From Aminobacter aminovorans (GTDB lineage Bacteria; Pseudomonadota; Alphaproteobacteria; Rhizobiales; Rhizobiaceae): a stretch of 64,000 bases of DNA. This document shows positions 54,501 through 64,000 of the stretch, in pieces (the stretch's first letter is position 1; every line of letters starts with the position of its first letter). The stretch covers positions 2,557,501 to 2,621,500 of the forward strand of contig NZ_UFSM01000001.1 in the NCBI RefSeq assembly GCF_900445235.1, read 5' to 3'. Made by a program: the position numbers and the translations under genes. A model generated the notes under the pieces. The model had not been told where the DNA came from. It worked only from the letters and a program-made list of their open reading frames with translations, and ran no database searches.

Positions 54501-54994
54501 TTGCCATCCGCCAGGCCGGCCAGCCGCGCCACCAGCGCCTTCATGTTCTCCGGGCCGCCCTCGCGGAAATAGCCGAGTAGGGCGTCGAGTTCGGTGCGCG
54601 GCAGGGTCGAGGCCTCGATCAGCCTGAGATCCTCGTCGTGGCTTTCGCCCGGCAAGAGCGCCAGCGCGATGCCTTTTGCGCGCGCCATCGCGGCAAGCTG
54701 GTCGCAGCCGTAGCGCCACCAGTCGTGGCCGCCGAGAATGCGGACAAGGATGACCTTGGCGTGGCTGGCGACGCTGTCGATCCAGAGATCGACCGACATC
54801 GGATGGCGGAGGTCGCGCAGGCTTGCGAGCCGCATCGATGGCAGGTTTTCCGCGTCCGCCTTCCAGGCGCCGGCGAGGCCGGCCAGATCGCTGTCGGTGA
54901 AGGACAGCGCCACCACATCCGCAGGCTTCTGCCTGAGGTCGACAGGCTCGATCAGGTCATCGAGCGAGGCGGAGGTGGTGGTGAGGATGTGCAT
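51560..54994 (-). CDS. cobN: Cobaltochelatase, large subunit
   Basis: The 1144-residue protein is the large subunit of the aerobic, ATP-dependent cobaltochelatase that inserts cobalt into hydrogenobyrinic acid a,c-diamide with CobS- and CobT-type AAA partners, encoded elsewhere. Conserved segments are [49 protein letters not shown] in pattern, [48 protein letters not shown], and [18 protein letters not shown]. It is shorter than the P. denitrificans protein (about 1275). Residues 203-212 ([10 protein letters not shown]) come from a 27-bp fragment of the repeat also present in cobG. The start ATG at 54994 is 14 bases after the cobW stop. Confidence 0.95.
   Translation of the reverse strand: [1144 protein letters not shown]
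54361..54387. repeat. 27-bp fragment of the cobG palindromic repeat inside cobN
   Basis: These 27 bases are identical to bases 50732-50758, the outer part of the left arm of the cobG element. Both are translated on the minus strand in the same frame, reading MSGRTEGG in both proteins. Here the inverted partner is absent, so this is either a half element or a decayed remnant. Confidence 0.85.
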
Positions 54995-55008
54995 CCCGGC
55001 TGTCCGGT

Positions 55009-56042
<1,034 letters not shown>

Positions 56043-56046
<4 letters not shown>

Positions 56047-56477
56047 GGGTCTTCCTTGATGAGAGCAAGTGGTGGTATGCGCGCGACGAGGCCGCGCTTG
56101 AGGCTATCTGGACGGCCGCGCCAGGGGATCAGGCCGTCGGTCGAGGTGGCGAAGAGTCTTGCGCCGGCGACGAGATCGTCGCCCGACATGGTGTTGAGAT
56201 CGCCGAAGACGTAGCTCCACGCGCCGTCGCGTATCAGGGCGGCGCTGAGGCGGCGCTTGCAGTTGCCCAGGCACTCGACGCTGCGCACGGCGATCTCGCC
56301 ATTGGCGGCGAGGCGGGCGTGCTCGGCAAGCTGGGCGCCGGCGCGCGGATGGGCGTCCGAGCCGGTTTCGTCGCGGCAGGATGAGCAGACGAGGATGGTG
56401 ACGTCGCATGAGCGCGCGTCGGCTGCATCGCAGGATGCGTCGGCTGATGCGACCGGAAGGTTGTCGTCGAAGTCCAA
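56043..56477 (-). CDS. DUF1636 family metal-binding protein
   Basis: The 144-residue protein has the DUF1636 pattern: VTILVCSSCRDETG, then LAANGEIAVRSVECLGNCKRRLSAALIRDGAW, then DLVAGARLFATSTDGLIPWRGRP. The four cysteines (CSSC and CLGNC) resemble thioredoxin-like [2Fe-2S] ferredoxins. It lies between the B12 riboswitch and cobW in many alphaproteobacteria and is presumed to act in cobalt handling; the function is unproven. I chose TTG at 56477 because AAGGAG lies seven bases upstream and because the longer reading runs into the riboswitch. Its stop overlaps the cobW start. Confidence 0.85.
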
Positions 56478-56527
56478 ATCCAGGCTCCTTGCCCGGGGCA
56501 CCCGCCAGGCGATCGGATCAATGTCAA

Positions 56528-56703
56528 CGACGGCAGGTCTCCTGGCTTGCGGATCGTCACCTTCGCTCGCCTTCCCGGGAAAATCCCAGTGGTCTTCGAG
56601 CTTGGCTCTTCGCTCACAGTTGCGGGGACAGCCGCGGATTTGACGCCACCGGCGCGCACCGCATTCCCTCTTAGCCTTCGCCGTTGCGGGCAAAGGACCG
56701 TCT
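56528..56703 (-). promoter_or_regulatory. Cobalamin (B12) riboswitch
   Basis: Read on the minus strand, the region has the family's conserved parts in order. The 5' part has GGTCCTTTGCCCGCAACGGC. A core segment has GAATGCGGTGCGCGCCGGTGG, then AAATCCGCGGCTGTCCCCGCAACTGTGAG, and then CCACTGGGATTTTCCCGGGAAGGCG. The 3' end is the B12-box end GCAAGCCAGGAGACCTGCC (56531-56551 region). The aptamer ends 50 bases before the DUF1636 start. It should repress DUF1636-cobW-cobN-cobG-cobH-cobI-cobJ when cobalamin is high. Confidence 0.95.
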
Positions 56704-56832
56704 GTGGGCGATTTAGGCTTTGGTGAGGGGTGGAGTCAACGTGATGGAGCGACAGCCGCCGTCGCAGCGGTCTTTTTTGGCGGCACATGGGACGTCGATT
56801 GACAAGCGCAGCCGGCGTTCTCAAATACGCGC

Positions 56833-57381
56833 ATGTATCGAAATCGCGCGCAGCTTGAGGAAGGGTATCTCGCCCAGGCGAAGATAGAGTTCCTGTTTTT
56901 TTGGGGTCATCAGCCGTCAAGGGACGGGAAGATCACCTCGTCGTGCCTCAGCCAATGGTGGCCAGCTCCCTTCGCGGTCGATGCTGTCTCCTATCCAACC
57001 GTCGAGCATTGGATGATGGCCGAGAAGGCTCGCTTGTTTGGAGATCATGAAATCGCGTCCAGAATCCTGGAGACCGAGAGCCCGAAGCAGGCAAAGCAGT
57101 GGGGCAGAGAGGTGCGCGGCTTTGATGCAGCCCGATGGGATGATGAGAAGTTTGGCGTCGTCGCAGAAGGCAACGGTCACAAATTCGGACAGAACCCGGC
57201 CTTGCGAGAATTTCTGCTCAATACAGGAAGTGCCGTTCTGGTCGAGGCAAGCCCCGTCGACAATGTCTGGGGAATAGGTCTTGCCGCAGACGACAACCGC
57301 GCCAGCAATCCACTTCAGTGGCGTGGCGACAATCTCCTCGGCTTCGCGCTGATGCAGGTGCGTGAGGAGCTACGCGGTTGA
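56833..57381 (+). CDS. NADAR-family protein (YbiA-like)
   Basis: The 182-residue protein matches the NADAR domain: FFWGHQPSRDGKITSSCLSQWWPAPF, then YPTVEHWMMAEKARLFGD, then the conserved end VWGIGLAADDNRASNPLQWRGDNLLGFALMQVREEL. Family members hydrolyse ADP-ribose-type or riboflavin-intermediate N-glycosidic bonds; YbiA acts on an early riboflavin precursor. The specific role here is unknown. The ATG at 56833 gives MYRNRAQLEEGYL. It is convergent with the YcaQ-like gene, overlapping it by 12 bases. Confidence 0.88.
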   Translation: MYRNRAQLEEGYLAQAKIEFLFFWGHQPSRDGKITSSCLSQWWPAPFAVDAVSYPTVEHWMMAEKARLFGDHEIASRILETESPKQAKQWGREVRGFDAARWDDEKFGVVAEGNGHKFGQNPALREFLLNTGSAVLVEASPVDNVWGIGLAADDNRASNPLQWRGDNLLGFALMQVREELRG

Positions 57382-58593
57382 GTTCTTGTCACTCGCAAAG
57401 CGTCGCGTAGCCATATCCATCAGGCCGGATCCAAGATCGCCCGCGGGCGTCACCTCGATGCGTTCGAGGCCGAGCCAGTCGCACATCTGCTGGAGTTCTT
57501 CGTAAAGTTCGGCTGCGGTTTCCGGTGGCGCACAGGGCTCTGCATAGGCGGCGTGGACGCGCAGGATACCCGCCGGACGGTCGGCCTTCAGGTCGATGCG
57601 GGCGACGATGCGCTCGCCCAGAAGGAAGGGCAGGACGTAGTAGCCGTATTGGCGCTTCTCGGCCGGGGTGTAGATTTCGATGCGGTAGCGGAAGCCGAAC
57701 AATTGCTCGGCACGGGTGCGCTCGAAGACGAGCGGATCGAAGGGCGCAAGCAGGGCGCGTGCCTGGATCTTGCGCGGAATGCGCGCATCGGCGTGGAGAT
57801 AGGCCTGCCGGTCCCAGCCCTCGACGCGGACGGGAATCAGTTCGCCGGTTTCGACCAGCTCTTCGAGCCGGCCTTTCACGTCGGCTGGCGACAGGCGGAA
57901 ATAGTCGCGCAGGCAGATGCCGGTTGCGACGCCATGGGCGCGGGCGGAGATTCGCAAGAGATCGCGATGCGCATCCTCGGCCTGGGGAGCAGGACGGTCA
58001 TAAATGTCGGCCGGCAGCACGCGCTCGGGCAGATCATAGAGGCGTTCGAAGCCACGCCGCGAATGGGTGGTGATGCGGCCGGCCCAGAACAGCCATTCGA
58101 AGGCATGCTTTTCCTGGCTCCAGCCCCACCAGCCGCCGGAACCCTTGGCGCCCTCGATGTCGGAAGCGGCGATCGGACCGCGGTCGACCACCTGGCGAAA
58201 GATCTCTTCTATATAGGGCCTGTTTGCACGGCCGAACTTGGCAAGCCCGCCATACATCCCGTCCTCGGCCCGCGCCATGCGCCAGCGCAACAGCGGAAAG
58301 GTCTCCAGCGGCAGCAGCGACGCTTCATGCGCCCAGTACTCGAACAGCATGCGCTTCTTCGGAGCCATGGCGTCGTCGAGCAGGGCCATGGGGTAGGGGC
58401 CGAGTCGCGAGTAGAGCGGCATGTAGTGGGCGCGCACGACGGCGCTGACCGAGTCGATCTGCAGCAGGCCGGTGCGGTCGAGCACGCGCTGCAGGTGACG
58501 CCGCGTGATCGCGCCAGTGGGGCGCGGGTCGGCAAATCCCTGGGCCGCCAATGCGATGCGGCGGGCCGTGGCGAGTGAGAGTTTTTCCTTCAT
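57370..58593 (-). CDS. YcaQ/AlkX-like DNA glycosylase (HTH_42 family)
   Basis: The 407-residue protein belongs to the winged-helix family that includes YcaQ (AlkX), a glycosylase that unhooks interstrand DNA cross-links. The catalytic QxD signature is present in TGLLQIDSVSAVVRAH (Q45, D47). Further conserved blocks are LFEYWAHEASLLP, RVLPADIYDR, and LLAPFDPLVFERTRAEQLFGFRYRIEIYTPAEKRQYGYYVLPFL in pattern. The length is normal (about 400). The ATG at 58593 is the start. It is divergent from nuoA, with a 344-base gap. Confidence 0.85.
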   Translation of the reverse strand: MKEKLSLATARRIALAAQGFADPRPTGAITRRHLQRVLDRTGLLQIDSVSAVVRAHYMPLYSRLGPYPMALLDDAMAPKKRMLFEYWAHEASLLPLETFPLLRWRMARAEDGMYGGLAKFGRANRPYIEEIFRQVVDRGPIAASDIEGAKGSGGWWGWSQEKHAFEWLFWAGRITTHSRRGFERLYDLPERVLPADIYDRPAPQAEDAHRDLLRISARAHGVATGICLRDYFRLSPADVKGRLEELVETGELIPVRVEGWDRQAYLHADARIPRKIQARALLAPFDPLVFERTRAEQLFGFRYRIEIYTPAEKRQYGYYVLPFLLGERIVARIDLKADRPAGILRVHAAYAEPCAPPETAAELYEELQQMCDWLGLERIEVTPAGDLGSGLMDMATRRFASDKNSTA

Positions 58594-58937
58594 TGCGGCA
58601 AGCTATCGCAGTCTCTTGAGGGGTGACGCAAGGGCACGAGAATCGGCCCTTTGCTGCAAATGCTAGCAGAACTGGGGCTCCGGTCTTGTCAGGAGCGTAA
58701 ACTTGAGTAAAAGGCGAAGGAAATCAAAGACGAGCCACACGCGCAGGATTTTGGTCCAGCAGTGGGCTTTGCCACGTTTTGGCCAAGGTTGGACTTGCTT
58801 CGACCGACCGGCTGCGCTAACCGTCGCCGCATTGCAGCACGACCGTTTCGTCCGGCTCGGCGAGAATCTGTCGCGCTTCCGGAAACGGACCCCGTGCTGT
58901 AAATCTGGGTGGATAGGCCACCAACGGAATTCGCAGC
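58594..58937. other. Gene-free interval upstream of nuoA
   Basis: This 344-base region separates the divergent YcaQ-like gene and nuoA and should hold both promoters. A small AAGGGC/GCCCTT hairpin (58630-58651) is the only structure I see. Short open stretches here read poorly as protein and overlap nuoA. I found no clear -35/-10 pair that I would assign. Confidence 0.5.
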
Positions 58938-59303
58938 ATGAACGCTCTCCTGAGTTCGTATCTGCCCATCGTCATTTTTATCGGTGTGGCGCTTATTGTC
59001 GGCATTGCGCTTATCGTGGCGCCTTTCCTCGTCGCCTACCGCAATCCGGACCCGGAAAAGCTTTCAGCCTATGAGTGCGGCTTCAACTCGTTTGACGACG
59101 CCCGCATGAAGTTCGACATCCGCTTCTATCTGGTCTCCATCCTGTTCATCATCTTCGATCTCGAAGTGGCGTTCCTATTCCCGTGGGCGGTGTCCTTCGG
59201 CGAGATCGGCATGCTCGGCTTCTGGTCGATGATGATCTTCCTGGCCGTGCTGACCATCGGCTTTGTCTATGAGTGGAAAAAGGGAGCGCTGGAATGGGAT
59301 TGA
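58938..59303 (+). CDS. nuoA: NADH-quinone oxidoreductase subunit A
   Basis: The 121-residue subunit of complex I has three membrane helices. The conserved region [40 protein letters not shown] in pattern is diagnostic and contains the cysteine and acidic residues of the loop that lies near the quinone site. It heads the nuo operon. The nuoB start overlaps its 3' end by ten bases. The ATG at 58938 gives [14 protein letters not shown]. Confidence 0.97.
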   Translation: MNALLSSYLPIVIFIGVALIVGIALIVAPFLVAYRNPDPEKLSAYECGFNSFDDARMKFDIRFYLVSILFIIFDLEVAFLFPWAVSFGEIGMLGFWSMMIFLAVLTIGFVYEWKKGALEWD

Positions 59304-59875
59304 ACGACGCCTCCGGCACCCTGATCGCGCCGAAGCCGAAAGGCATCATCGATCCGAACACCGGCAAGCCCATCGGTTCAGACGACGCCTTCTTCGGCGA
59401 ACTGAACAACGAGTTGTCCGACAAGGGGTTCCTCGTCACCTCGTCCGAGGCGCTGATTACCTGGGCGCGTACCGGTTCGTTGATGTGGATGACCTTTGGC
59501 CTGGCCTGCTGCGCCGTCGAGATGATGCACATCTCGATGCCGCGCTATGACGCCGAACGCTTCGGTATCGCGCCGCGCGCCTCACCGCGCCAGTCGGACG
59601 TGATGATCGTCGCCGGCACGCTGACCAACAAGATGGCGCCGGCACTGCGCAAGGTCTACGACCAGATGCCGGAACCGCGCTACGTCATCTCGATGGGCTC
59701 ATGCGCCAATGGCGGTGGCTACTATCACTATTCCTATTCGGTGGTGCGCGGCTGCGATCGCGTCGTGCCCGTCGACATCTACGTGCCCGGCTGTCCTCCG
59801 ACCGCCGAAGCACTTCTCTACGGCATCCTTCTTCTCCAGAAGAAGATCCGCCGCACCGGCACGATCGAGCGGTGA
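59294..59875 (+). CDS. nuoB: NADH-quinone oxidoreductase subunit B
   Basis: The 193-residue subunit carries iron-sulfur cluster N2, the last in the chain before quinone. The ligands are the adjacent pair C72-C73 in [13 protein letters not shown]137 in [11 protein letters not shown] and C167 in [11 protein letters not shown]. The N-terminal 40 residues are the variable extension typical of alphaproteobacteria. The start overlaps nuoA by ten bases; nuoC follows after six. Members are highly conserved between bacteria and mitochondria. Confidence 0.98.
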   Translation: MGLNDASGTLIAPKPKGIIDPNTGKPIGSDDAFFGELNNELSDKGFLVTSSEALITWARTGSLMWMTFGLACCAVEMMHISMPRYDAERFGIAPRASPRQSDVMIVAGTLTNKMAPALRKVYDQMPEPRYVISMGSCANGGGYYHYSYSVVRGCDRVVPVDIYVPGCPPTAEALLYGILLLQKKIRRTGTIER

Positions 59876-59881
59876 TCCCAG

Positions 59882-60487
59882 ATGAGTGAAGCCCTGAACG
59901 ACCTTGCCGCGTACATTGCGGAAAAGCTCGATGCGGACATCGAAGAAAGCGTCGTCGCCTATGGCGAGCTGACGCTGACGGTGAAAGCCGCCGACATCGT
60001 CGATGTGATGACCTTTCTGCGCAGCGACGTGCAGTGCCAGTTCGTGTCGTTCATCGATGCCGCCGGCGTCGACTACCCGCAGCGCCGCAAGCGCTTCGAC
60101 GTCGTCTACCATCTGATGTCGCCGCGCCAGAACCTGCGCATCCGCGTCAAGGTCAGCACTGACGAGGACACGCCGGTCCCGTCGATCACCTCGGTCTATC
60201 CGGGCGCCGACTGGTTCGAGCGCGAAGCCTATGACATGTATGGCATCCTGTTTTCGGGTCATCCCGACCTGCGCCGGCTTTTGACCGACTACGGTTTCGA
60301 AGGTCACCCGCTGCGCAAGGACTTTCCGCTCACCGGCTTCGTCGAGGTTCGCTACGACGACGAGCAGAAGCGCGTCGTCTACGAGCCGGTCGAGCTGAAG
60401 CAGGAATTCCGCAATTTCGACTTTTTGTCTCCCTGGGAAGGCACCGAATACGTGCTGCCGGGTGACGAAAAAGCCAAGACGAATTGA
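59882..60487 (+). CDS. nuoC: NADH-quinone oxidoreductase subunit C
   Basis: The 201-residue peripheral-arm subunit corresponds to the 30-kDa subunit. The diagnostic block is [57 protein letters not shown] in pattern. It contacts NuoD and NuoB near the quinone channel. Six bases separate it from nuoB and nine from nuoD. nuoC and nuoD are separate here, unlike the fused gene of Escherichia coli. Confidence 0.98.
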   Translation: MSEALNDLAAYIAEKLDADIEESVVAYGELTLTVKAADIVDVMTFLRSDVQCQFVSFIDAAGVDYPQRRKRFDVVYHLMSPRQNLRIRVKVSTDEDTPVPSITSVYPGADWFEREAYDMYGILFSGHPDLRRLLTDYGFEGHPLRKDFPLTGFVEVRYDDEQKRVVYEPVELKQEFRNFDFLSPWEGTEYVLPGDEKAKTN

Positions 60488-60496
60488 GGCGCCGAA

Positions 60497-61687
60497 ATGG
60501 CTGAAACCTCCGTCCGCAACTTCAACATCAATTTCGGCCCGCAGCATCCGGCGGCGCACGGCGTTTTGCGCCTGGTGCTCGAGCTGGACGGCGAAGTCGT
60601 CGACCGCGTCGATCCGCATATCGGCCTTTTGCACCGCGGCACCGAAAAGCTGATCGAGCAGAAGACCTATCTGCAGGCCGTTCCCTATTTCGATCGCCTC
60701 GACTATGTCGCGCCGATGAATCAGGAGCATGCCTTTGCGCTCGCGGTCGAGCGCCTGCTCGGCCTCGAAGTGCCGAAGCGCGGCCAGATCATCCGCGTGC
60801 TCTATTCCGAGATCGGCCGCATCCTGTCGCACCTGCTCAATGTCACCACGCAGGCTATGGACGTCGGCGCGCTGACCCCGCCGCTGTGGGGCTTCGAAGA
60901 GCGCGAAAAGCTGATGGTGTTTTATGAGCGTGCCTGCGGCGCGCGCATGCACGCAGCCTATTTCCGGCCGGGCGGCGTCCACCAGGACCTGCCGCAGAAG
61001 CTGGTCGAAGACATCGGCAAGTGGATCGATCCGTTCCTGCAGACCGTCCAGAATCTCGACGACCTTTTGACGCCGAACCGCATCTTCAAGCAGCGCAATG
61101 TCGACATCGGCGTGGTCTCGCTCGACGACGCATGGGCCTGGGGTTTCTCGGGCGTCATGGTGCGCGGTTCGGGTGCCGCCTGGGATCTGCGCAAGAGCCA
61201 GCCCTACGAATGCTATTCGGAAATGGATTTCGACATTCCGATCGGCAAGAACGGCGATTGCTACGACCGCTATCTGATCCGCATGGAAGAGATGCGGCAG
61301 TCGGCGAAGATCATGCGCCAGTGCGTCGATCTGCTGCTCGGCAAGGAAAGCACCGGTCCTGTGTCCAACATGGACGGCAAGGTGGTTCCGCCGAAGCGCC
61401 AGGCGATGAAGCGCTCGATGGAATCGCTGATCCATCACTTCAAGCTCTACACCGAAGGCTATCGCGTGCCGGCTGGCGAGGTTTATGCAGCCGTCGAGGC
61501 GCCCAAGGGCGAATTCGGCGTCTTCCTGGTCTCCGACGGCACCAACAAGCCTTACCGCTGCAAGCTGCGCGCACCGGGTTTCGCCCATCTCCAGGCGATG
61601 GATTTCCTGTGCCGCGGCCACATGCTGGCGGATATCTCGGCCGTTCTCGGCTCCCTCGACATCGTGTTTGGTGAGGTCGACCGCTAA
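60497..61687 (+). CDS. nuoD: NADH-quinone oxidoreductase subunit D
   Basis: The 396-residue subunit corresponds to the 49-kDa subunit and forms much of the quinone site. Conserved segments are [23 protein letters not shown] in pattern, [48 protein letters not shown], and [17 protein letters not shown]. The quinone-binding His is in GPQHPAAHG. The stop TAA is followed directly by the nuoE ATG, with no gap. Confidence 0.98.
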   Translation: MAETSVRNFNINFGPQHPAAHGVLRLVLELDGEVVDRVDPHIGLLHRGTEKLIEQKTYLQAVPYFDRLDYVAPMNQEHAFALAVERLLGLEVPKRGQIIRVLYSEIGRILSHLLNVTTQAMDVGALTPPLWGFEEREKLMVFYERACGARMHAAYFRPGGVHQDLPQKLVEDIGKWIDPFLQTVQNLDDLLTPNRIFKQRNVDIGVVSLDDAWAWGFSGVMVRGSGAAWDLRKSQPYECYSEMDFDIPIGKNGDCYDRYLIRMEEMRQSAKIMRQCVDLLLGKESTGPVSNMDGKVVPPKRQAMKRSMESLIHHFKLYTEGYRVPAGEVYAAVEAPKGEFGVFLVSDGTNKPYRCKLRAPGFAHLQAMDFLCRGHMLADISAVLGSLDIVFGEVDR

Positions 61688-62812
61688 ATGTCAGTCCGCC
61701 GTCTCGCAGAAGCCAGCGTCCAGCCAGCGTCATTCGCCTTCAACAAGGCGTTTACGGCGCAGGCCAAGACCTGGATCAAGAAGTACCCCAAGGGCCGCGA
61801 ACAGTCGGCCGTTATCCCGCTGCTGATGCTGGCGCAGGAACAGGACGGCTGGGTGACCAAGGCGGCCATCGAGCATGTCGCCGACATGCTCGCGATGCCC
61901 TACATCCGCGCGCTCGAAGTCGCGACCTTCTACACCCAGTTCCAGCTCAAGCCGGTCGGCACGCGCGCCCACATCCAGGTGTGTGGCACCACGCCCTGCA
62001 TGCTGCGCGGCTCGGAAGAGCTGATAGATGTGTGCCGCTCGAAGATCCATCACGACCAGTTCCACACCAACGAGGCGGGAACCTTGTCGTGGGAAGAGGT
62101 CGAGTGCCTTGGCGCCTGCGTCAACGCACCGATGGTCATGATCTTCAAGGACACCTACGAGGACCTGACGCCGGAGCGTTTGGCCGAGATCATCGATCAG
62201 TTCGATGCCGGCAAGGGCGACAAGGTCAAGACTGGCCCGCAGACTGGCCGCGTGTTCGCTGCGCCGCTGACCGGCTTCACTTCGCTCAAGGAAGAGAAGG
62301 GCGTGCTCAAGACGACACGCGACAAGGAAGCCAAGGCCGCGACAAAGGCTGCCAAGGCGGCTGCCGTAGAAACGGCCGTTCCGCCGTCGAACGCCGCCAA
62401 GCCGAAGACCGACGCGATCGAGACCAGCCCGGCTGTGAAGTCGCCGTCGAAGGTCAAGGCAGCACCCGCAGCCGAGAAGGCAGCAAGTGTTGCAGCGCCC
62501 AAGGCAGCAGTTGCGGCCAAGCCGTCGCTCGAAGACAAGAACCGTCCGGCCGGCATCGCCAAGCCGGCTGCCGTCGACGACCTCAAGCTGATCTCGGGCG
62601 TCGGCCCGAAGATCGAGGGCACGCTGCACGAACTCGGCATCTTCACCTTCGGCCAGGTCGCTTCCTGGAAGAAGGCTGAGCGCGAGTGGGTCGACGGTTA
62701 CCTGAATTTCAAGGGCCGCATCGAGCGCGACGACTGGGTCAAGCAGGCCAAGGCGCTCGCCAAGGGCGGCGTGGCTGAATACGTCCGCGTCTTCGGCAAG
62801 AAGCCGGTCTGA
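61688..62812 (+). CDS. nuoE: NADH-quinone oxidoreductase subunit E with C-terminal HhH extension
   Basis: The 374-residue protein is about twice the usual size. Residues 1-170 are the thioredoxin-like 24-kDa subunit with the N1a cluster ligands C99, C104, C140 and C144 (CGTTPC and CLGAC). A low-complexity linker rich in Ala, Lys and Pro follows (about 200-295). The C-terminal 75 residues start [23 protein letters not shown], a helix-hairpin-helix-like motif known from DNA- and RNA-binding proteins. This extended NuoE is typical of Rhizobiales. The function of the extra domain is unknown. Confidence 0.95.
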   Translation: MSVRRLAEASVQPASFAFNKAFTAQAKTWIKKYPKGREQSAVIPLLMLAQEQDGWVTKAAIEHVADMLAMPYIRALEVATFYTQFQLKPVGTRAHIQVCGTTPCMLRGSEELIDVCRSKIHHDQFHTNEAGTLSWEEVECLGACVNAPMVMIFKDTYEDLTPERLAEIIDQFDAGKGDKVKTGPQTGRVFAAPLTGFTSLKEEKGVLKTTRDKEAKAATKAAKAAAVETAVPPSNAAKPKTDAIETSPAVKSPSKVKAAPAAEKAASVAAPKAAVAAKPSLEDKNRPAGIAKPAAVDDLKLISGVGPKIEGTLHELGIFTFGQVASWKKAEREWVDGYLNFKGRIERDDWVKQAKALAKGGVAEYVRVFGKKPV

Positions 62813-62823
62813 GGAGCAAGAAC

Positions 62824-64000
62824 ATGCTTGAAGACAAGGATCGCATCTTCACCAACATCTACGGCCGCTTCGACCAGTCGCTGGCCGGTGCGATGGCGCG
62901 TGGCGCCTGGGACGGCACTGCCGGCATCATCGAGAAGGGCCGCGAGTGGATCATCAACGAGATGAAGGCGTCGGGCCTGCGCGGCCGCGGCGGCGCCGGC
63001 TTCCCGACCGGTCTCAAGTGGTCGTTCATGCCCAAGAGCAACCCGGATGGCCGTCCGTCCTATCTCGTCGTCAACGCCGACGAATCCGAACCCGGCACCT
63101 GCAAGGACCGCGACATCCTGCGCCATGACCCGCATACGCTGGTCGAAGGCTGCCTGCTCGCCGGTTTCGCCATGGGTGCCGTGGCCGCCTACATCTATGT
63201 GCGCGGCGAGTTCATCCGCGAACGCGAAGCGCTGCAGCGCGCCATCGACGAGGCCTATGACGCCAAGCTGATCGGCAAGAACAACAAGAACGGCTACGAC
63301 TTCGAGATCTACGTCCATCACGGCGCCGGCGCCTATATCTGCGGCGAAGAAACTGCGCTGCTGGAAAGCCTCGAGGGCAAGAAGGGCCAGCCGCGCCTGA
63401 AGCCGCCGTTCCCGGCCAATGTCGGCCTCTATGGCTGCCCGACGACGGTCAACAACGTCGAGTCGATCGCCGTTGCGCCGACCATCCTGCGCCGCGGTGC
63501 GGCCTGGTTCTCCGGCATCGGCCGTCCGAACAATGTTGGCACCAAGCTGTTCATGCTGGTTGGCCACGTCAACACGCCCTGCACGGTCGAAGAGGCCATG
63601 GGCATCAGCTTCCGCGAGCTGGTCGAAAAGCATGGCGGCGGTATCCGCGGCGGCTGGGACAACCTGCTTGCCGTCATTCCCGGCGGTGCGTCCTGTCCGG
63701 TGGTCAAGGCCGAGGACATCATCGATTGCCCGATGGATTTCGACGGCCTGCGCGAGCGCAAGTCGTCCTTCGGCACGGCTGCCGTGATCGTCATGGACAA
63801 GTCGACCGACATCGTGAAGGCGATCGCGCGGCTCAGCTACTTCTTCAAGCACGAGAGCTGCGGCCAGTGCACGCCGTGCCGCGAAGGCACCGGCTGGATG
63901 TGGCGCGTCATGGAACGCCTGGTGCGTGGTGAAGCGCACAAGCGCGAGATCGACATGCTGCTCGATGTCACCAAGCAGGTGGAAGGCCACACGATCTGCG
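62824..64000 (+). CDS. nuoF: NADH-quinone oxidoreductase subunit F, 3' end outside window
   Basis: The first 392 residues of the 51-kDa subunit are present. It binds NADH and FMN and passes electrons to cluster N3. The FMN-binding [16 protein letters not shown] is at residues 51-66. The NADH-binding segment is [19 protein letters not shown]. Three cysteines of the N3 cluster are visible, C346, C349 and C352 ([14 protein letters not shown]); the fourth lies further on. The ATG at 62824 is 11 bases after nuoE. The gene is cut by the window end. Confidence 0.98.
   Translation, partial: MLEDKDRIFTNIYGRFDQSLAGAMARGAWDGTAGIIEKGREWIINEMKASGLRGRGGAGFPTGLKWSFMPKSNPDGRPSYLVVNADESEPGTCKDRDILRHDPHTLVEGCLLAGFAMGAVAAYIYVRGEFIREREALQRAIDEAYDAKLIGKNNKNGYDFEIYVHHGAGAYICGEETALLESLEGKKGQPRLKPPFPANVGLYGCPTTVNNVESIAVAPTILRRGAAWFSGIGRPNNVGTKLFMLVGHVNTPCTVEEAMGISFRELVEKHGGGIRGGWDNLLAVIPGGASCPVVKAEDIIDCPMDFDGLRERKSSFGTAAVIVMDKSTDIVKAIARLSYFFKHESCGQCTPCREGTGWMWRVMERLVRGEAHKREIDMLLDVTKQVEGHTIC

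Noticed and set aside
51560..54994. CobN as a truncated pseudogene because it is shorter than the P. denitrificans protein
   Set aside because: Conserved blocks from start to end are present in one frame, with a normal start and a coupled position. The size difference fits variation within the family.
56478..56693. A longer DUF1636 protein starting within the riboswitch
   Set aside because: The extra part is a translation of the B12 aptamer. The TTG at 56477 has a proper ribosome site and gives the family length.
58703..59074. A 123-codon frame just before and overlapping nuoA
   Set aside because: It has no family resemblance, and its second half is an out-of-frame reading of nuoA.
59699..61621. 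A 640-codon open frame antisense to nuoB-nuoD
   Set aside because: The plus strand holds certain complex I subunits across this whole interval. The antisense reading has no recognisable domain or ribosome site.

Overview
The window comes from a high-GC alphaproteobacterium of the order Rhizobiales, most likely a Phyllobacteriaceae member such as Mesorhizobium or Aminobacter. This is inferred from the protein families, the PilZ and BA14K proteins, the cob and nuo gene content, the SpoIIAA-like and TetR-ilvC arrangement, and rhizobial palindromic repeats. It reads as ordinary chromosome. I see no insertion sequence, integrase, prophage or CRISPR array.

Region 1 (1-7 kb): a truncated HerA-like ATPase on the minus strand, then branched-chain amino acid synthesis (ilvI, ilvH) behind a leader-peptide attenuator at 809-960. 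A glycine-rich-domain membrane protein, a LysE exporter and two membrane or oxidoreductase genes follow. Region 2 (7-14 kb): a cobalt-type nitrile hydratase operon (alpha, beta, accessory), a lipoprotein, a GNAT acetyltransferase, an ankyrin protein, a RecD-like helicase, a PP2C phosphatase, a DUF1796-type protein and a SpoIIAA-like protein. Region 3 (14-24 kb): pdxJ, kup, an FAD monooxygenase, an OmpA-like protein, a probably frameshifted membrane protein, a PRISE-type SDR divergent from a LysR regulator, then tetR-ilvC closed by a strong bidirectional terminator. Region 4 (24-34 kb): PilZ and BA14K proteins, an endonuclease/exonuclease/phosphatase, a NUDIX-like protein, a cupin, a MacAB-type exporter, a PhzF protein and two identical tRNA-Lys(CTT) genes in a roughly 283-bp duplication.

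Region 5 (33.7-39.6 kb) looks like a sulfur-acquisition module. It has a 50-residue membrane peptide behind a sharp palindrome, a luciferase-like (SsuD-type) monooxygenase, an Rrf2 regulator with four C-terminal cysteines, and the sulfate ABC transporter sbp-cysT-cysW-cysA. Region 6 (39.7-56.7 kb) is a large cobalamin cluster. A B12 riboswitch precedes DUF1636-cobW-cobN-cobG-cobH-cobI-cobJ; cobK lies on the opposite strand; cobL-cobE-cobM follow; cbiD is on the opposite strand; and cobA-cobB-cobS-cobT close the cluster. It covers most of the oxygen-dependent route from uroporphyrinogen III to cobalamin, with cbiD present and no cobF. Region 7 (56.8-58.6 kb) holds a NADAR protein and a YcaQ-like DNA glycosylase. 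Region 8 (58.9-64 kb) is the start of the complex I operon, nuoA-nuoF, with nuoF cut by the window end.

The most unusual observation is a 159-bp palindromic repeat with perfect 47-bp arms inserted in frame in cobG. A 27-bp piece of the same repeat lies in the same reading frame in the neighbouring cobN. This resembles the protein-coding palindromic elements known from Rickettsia.
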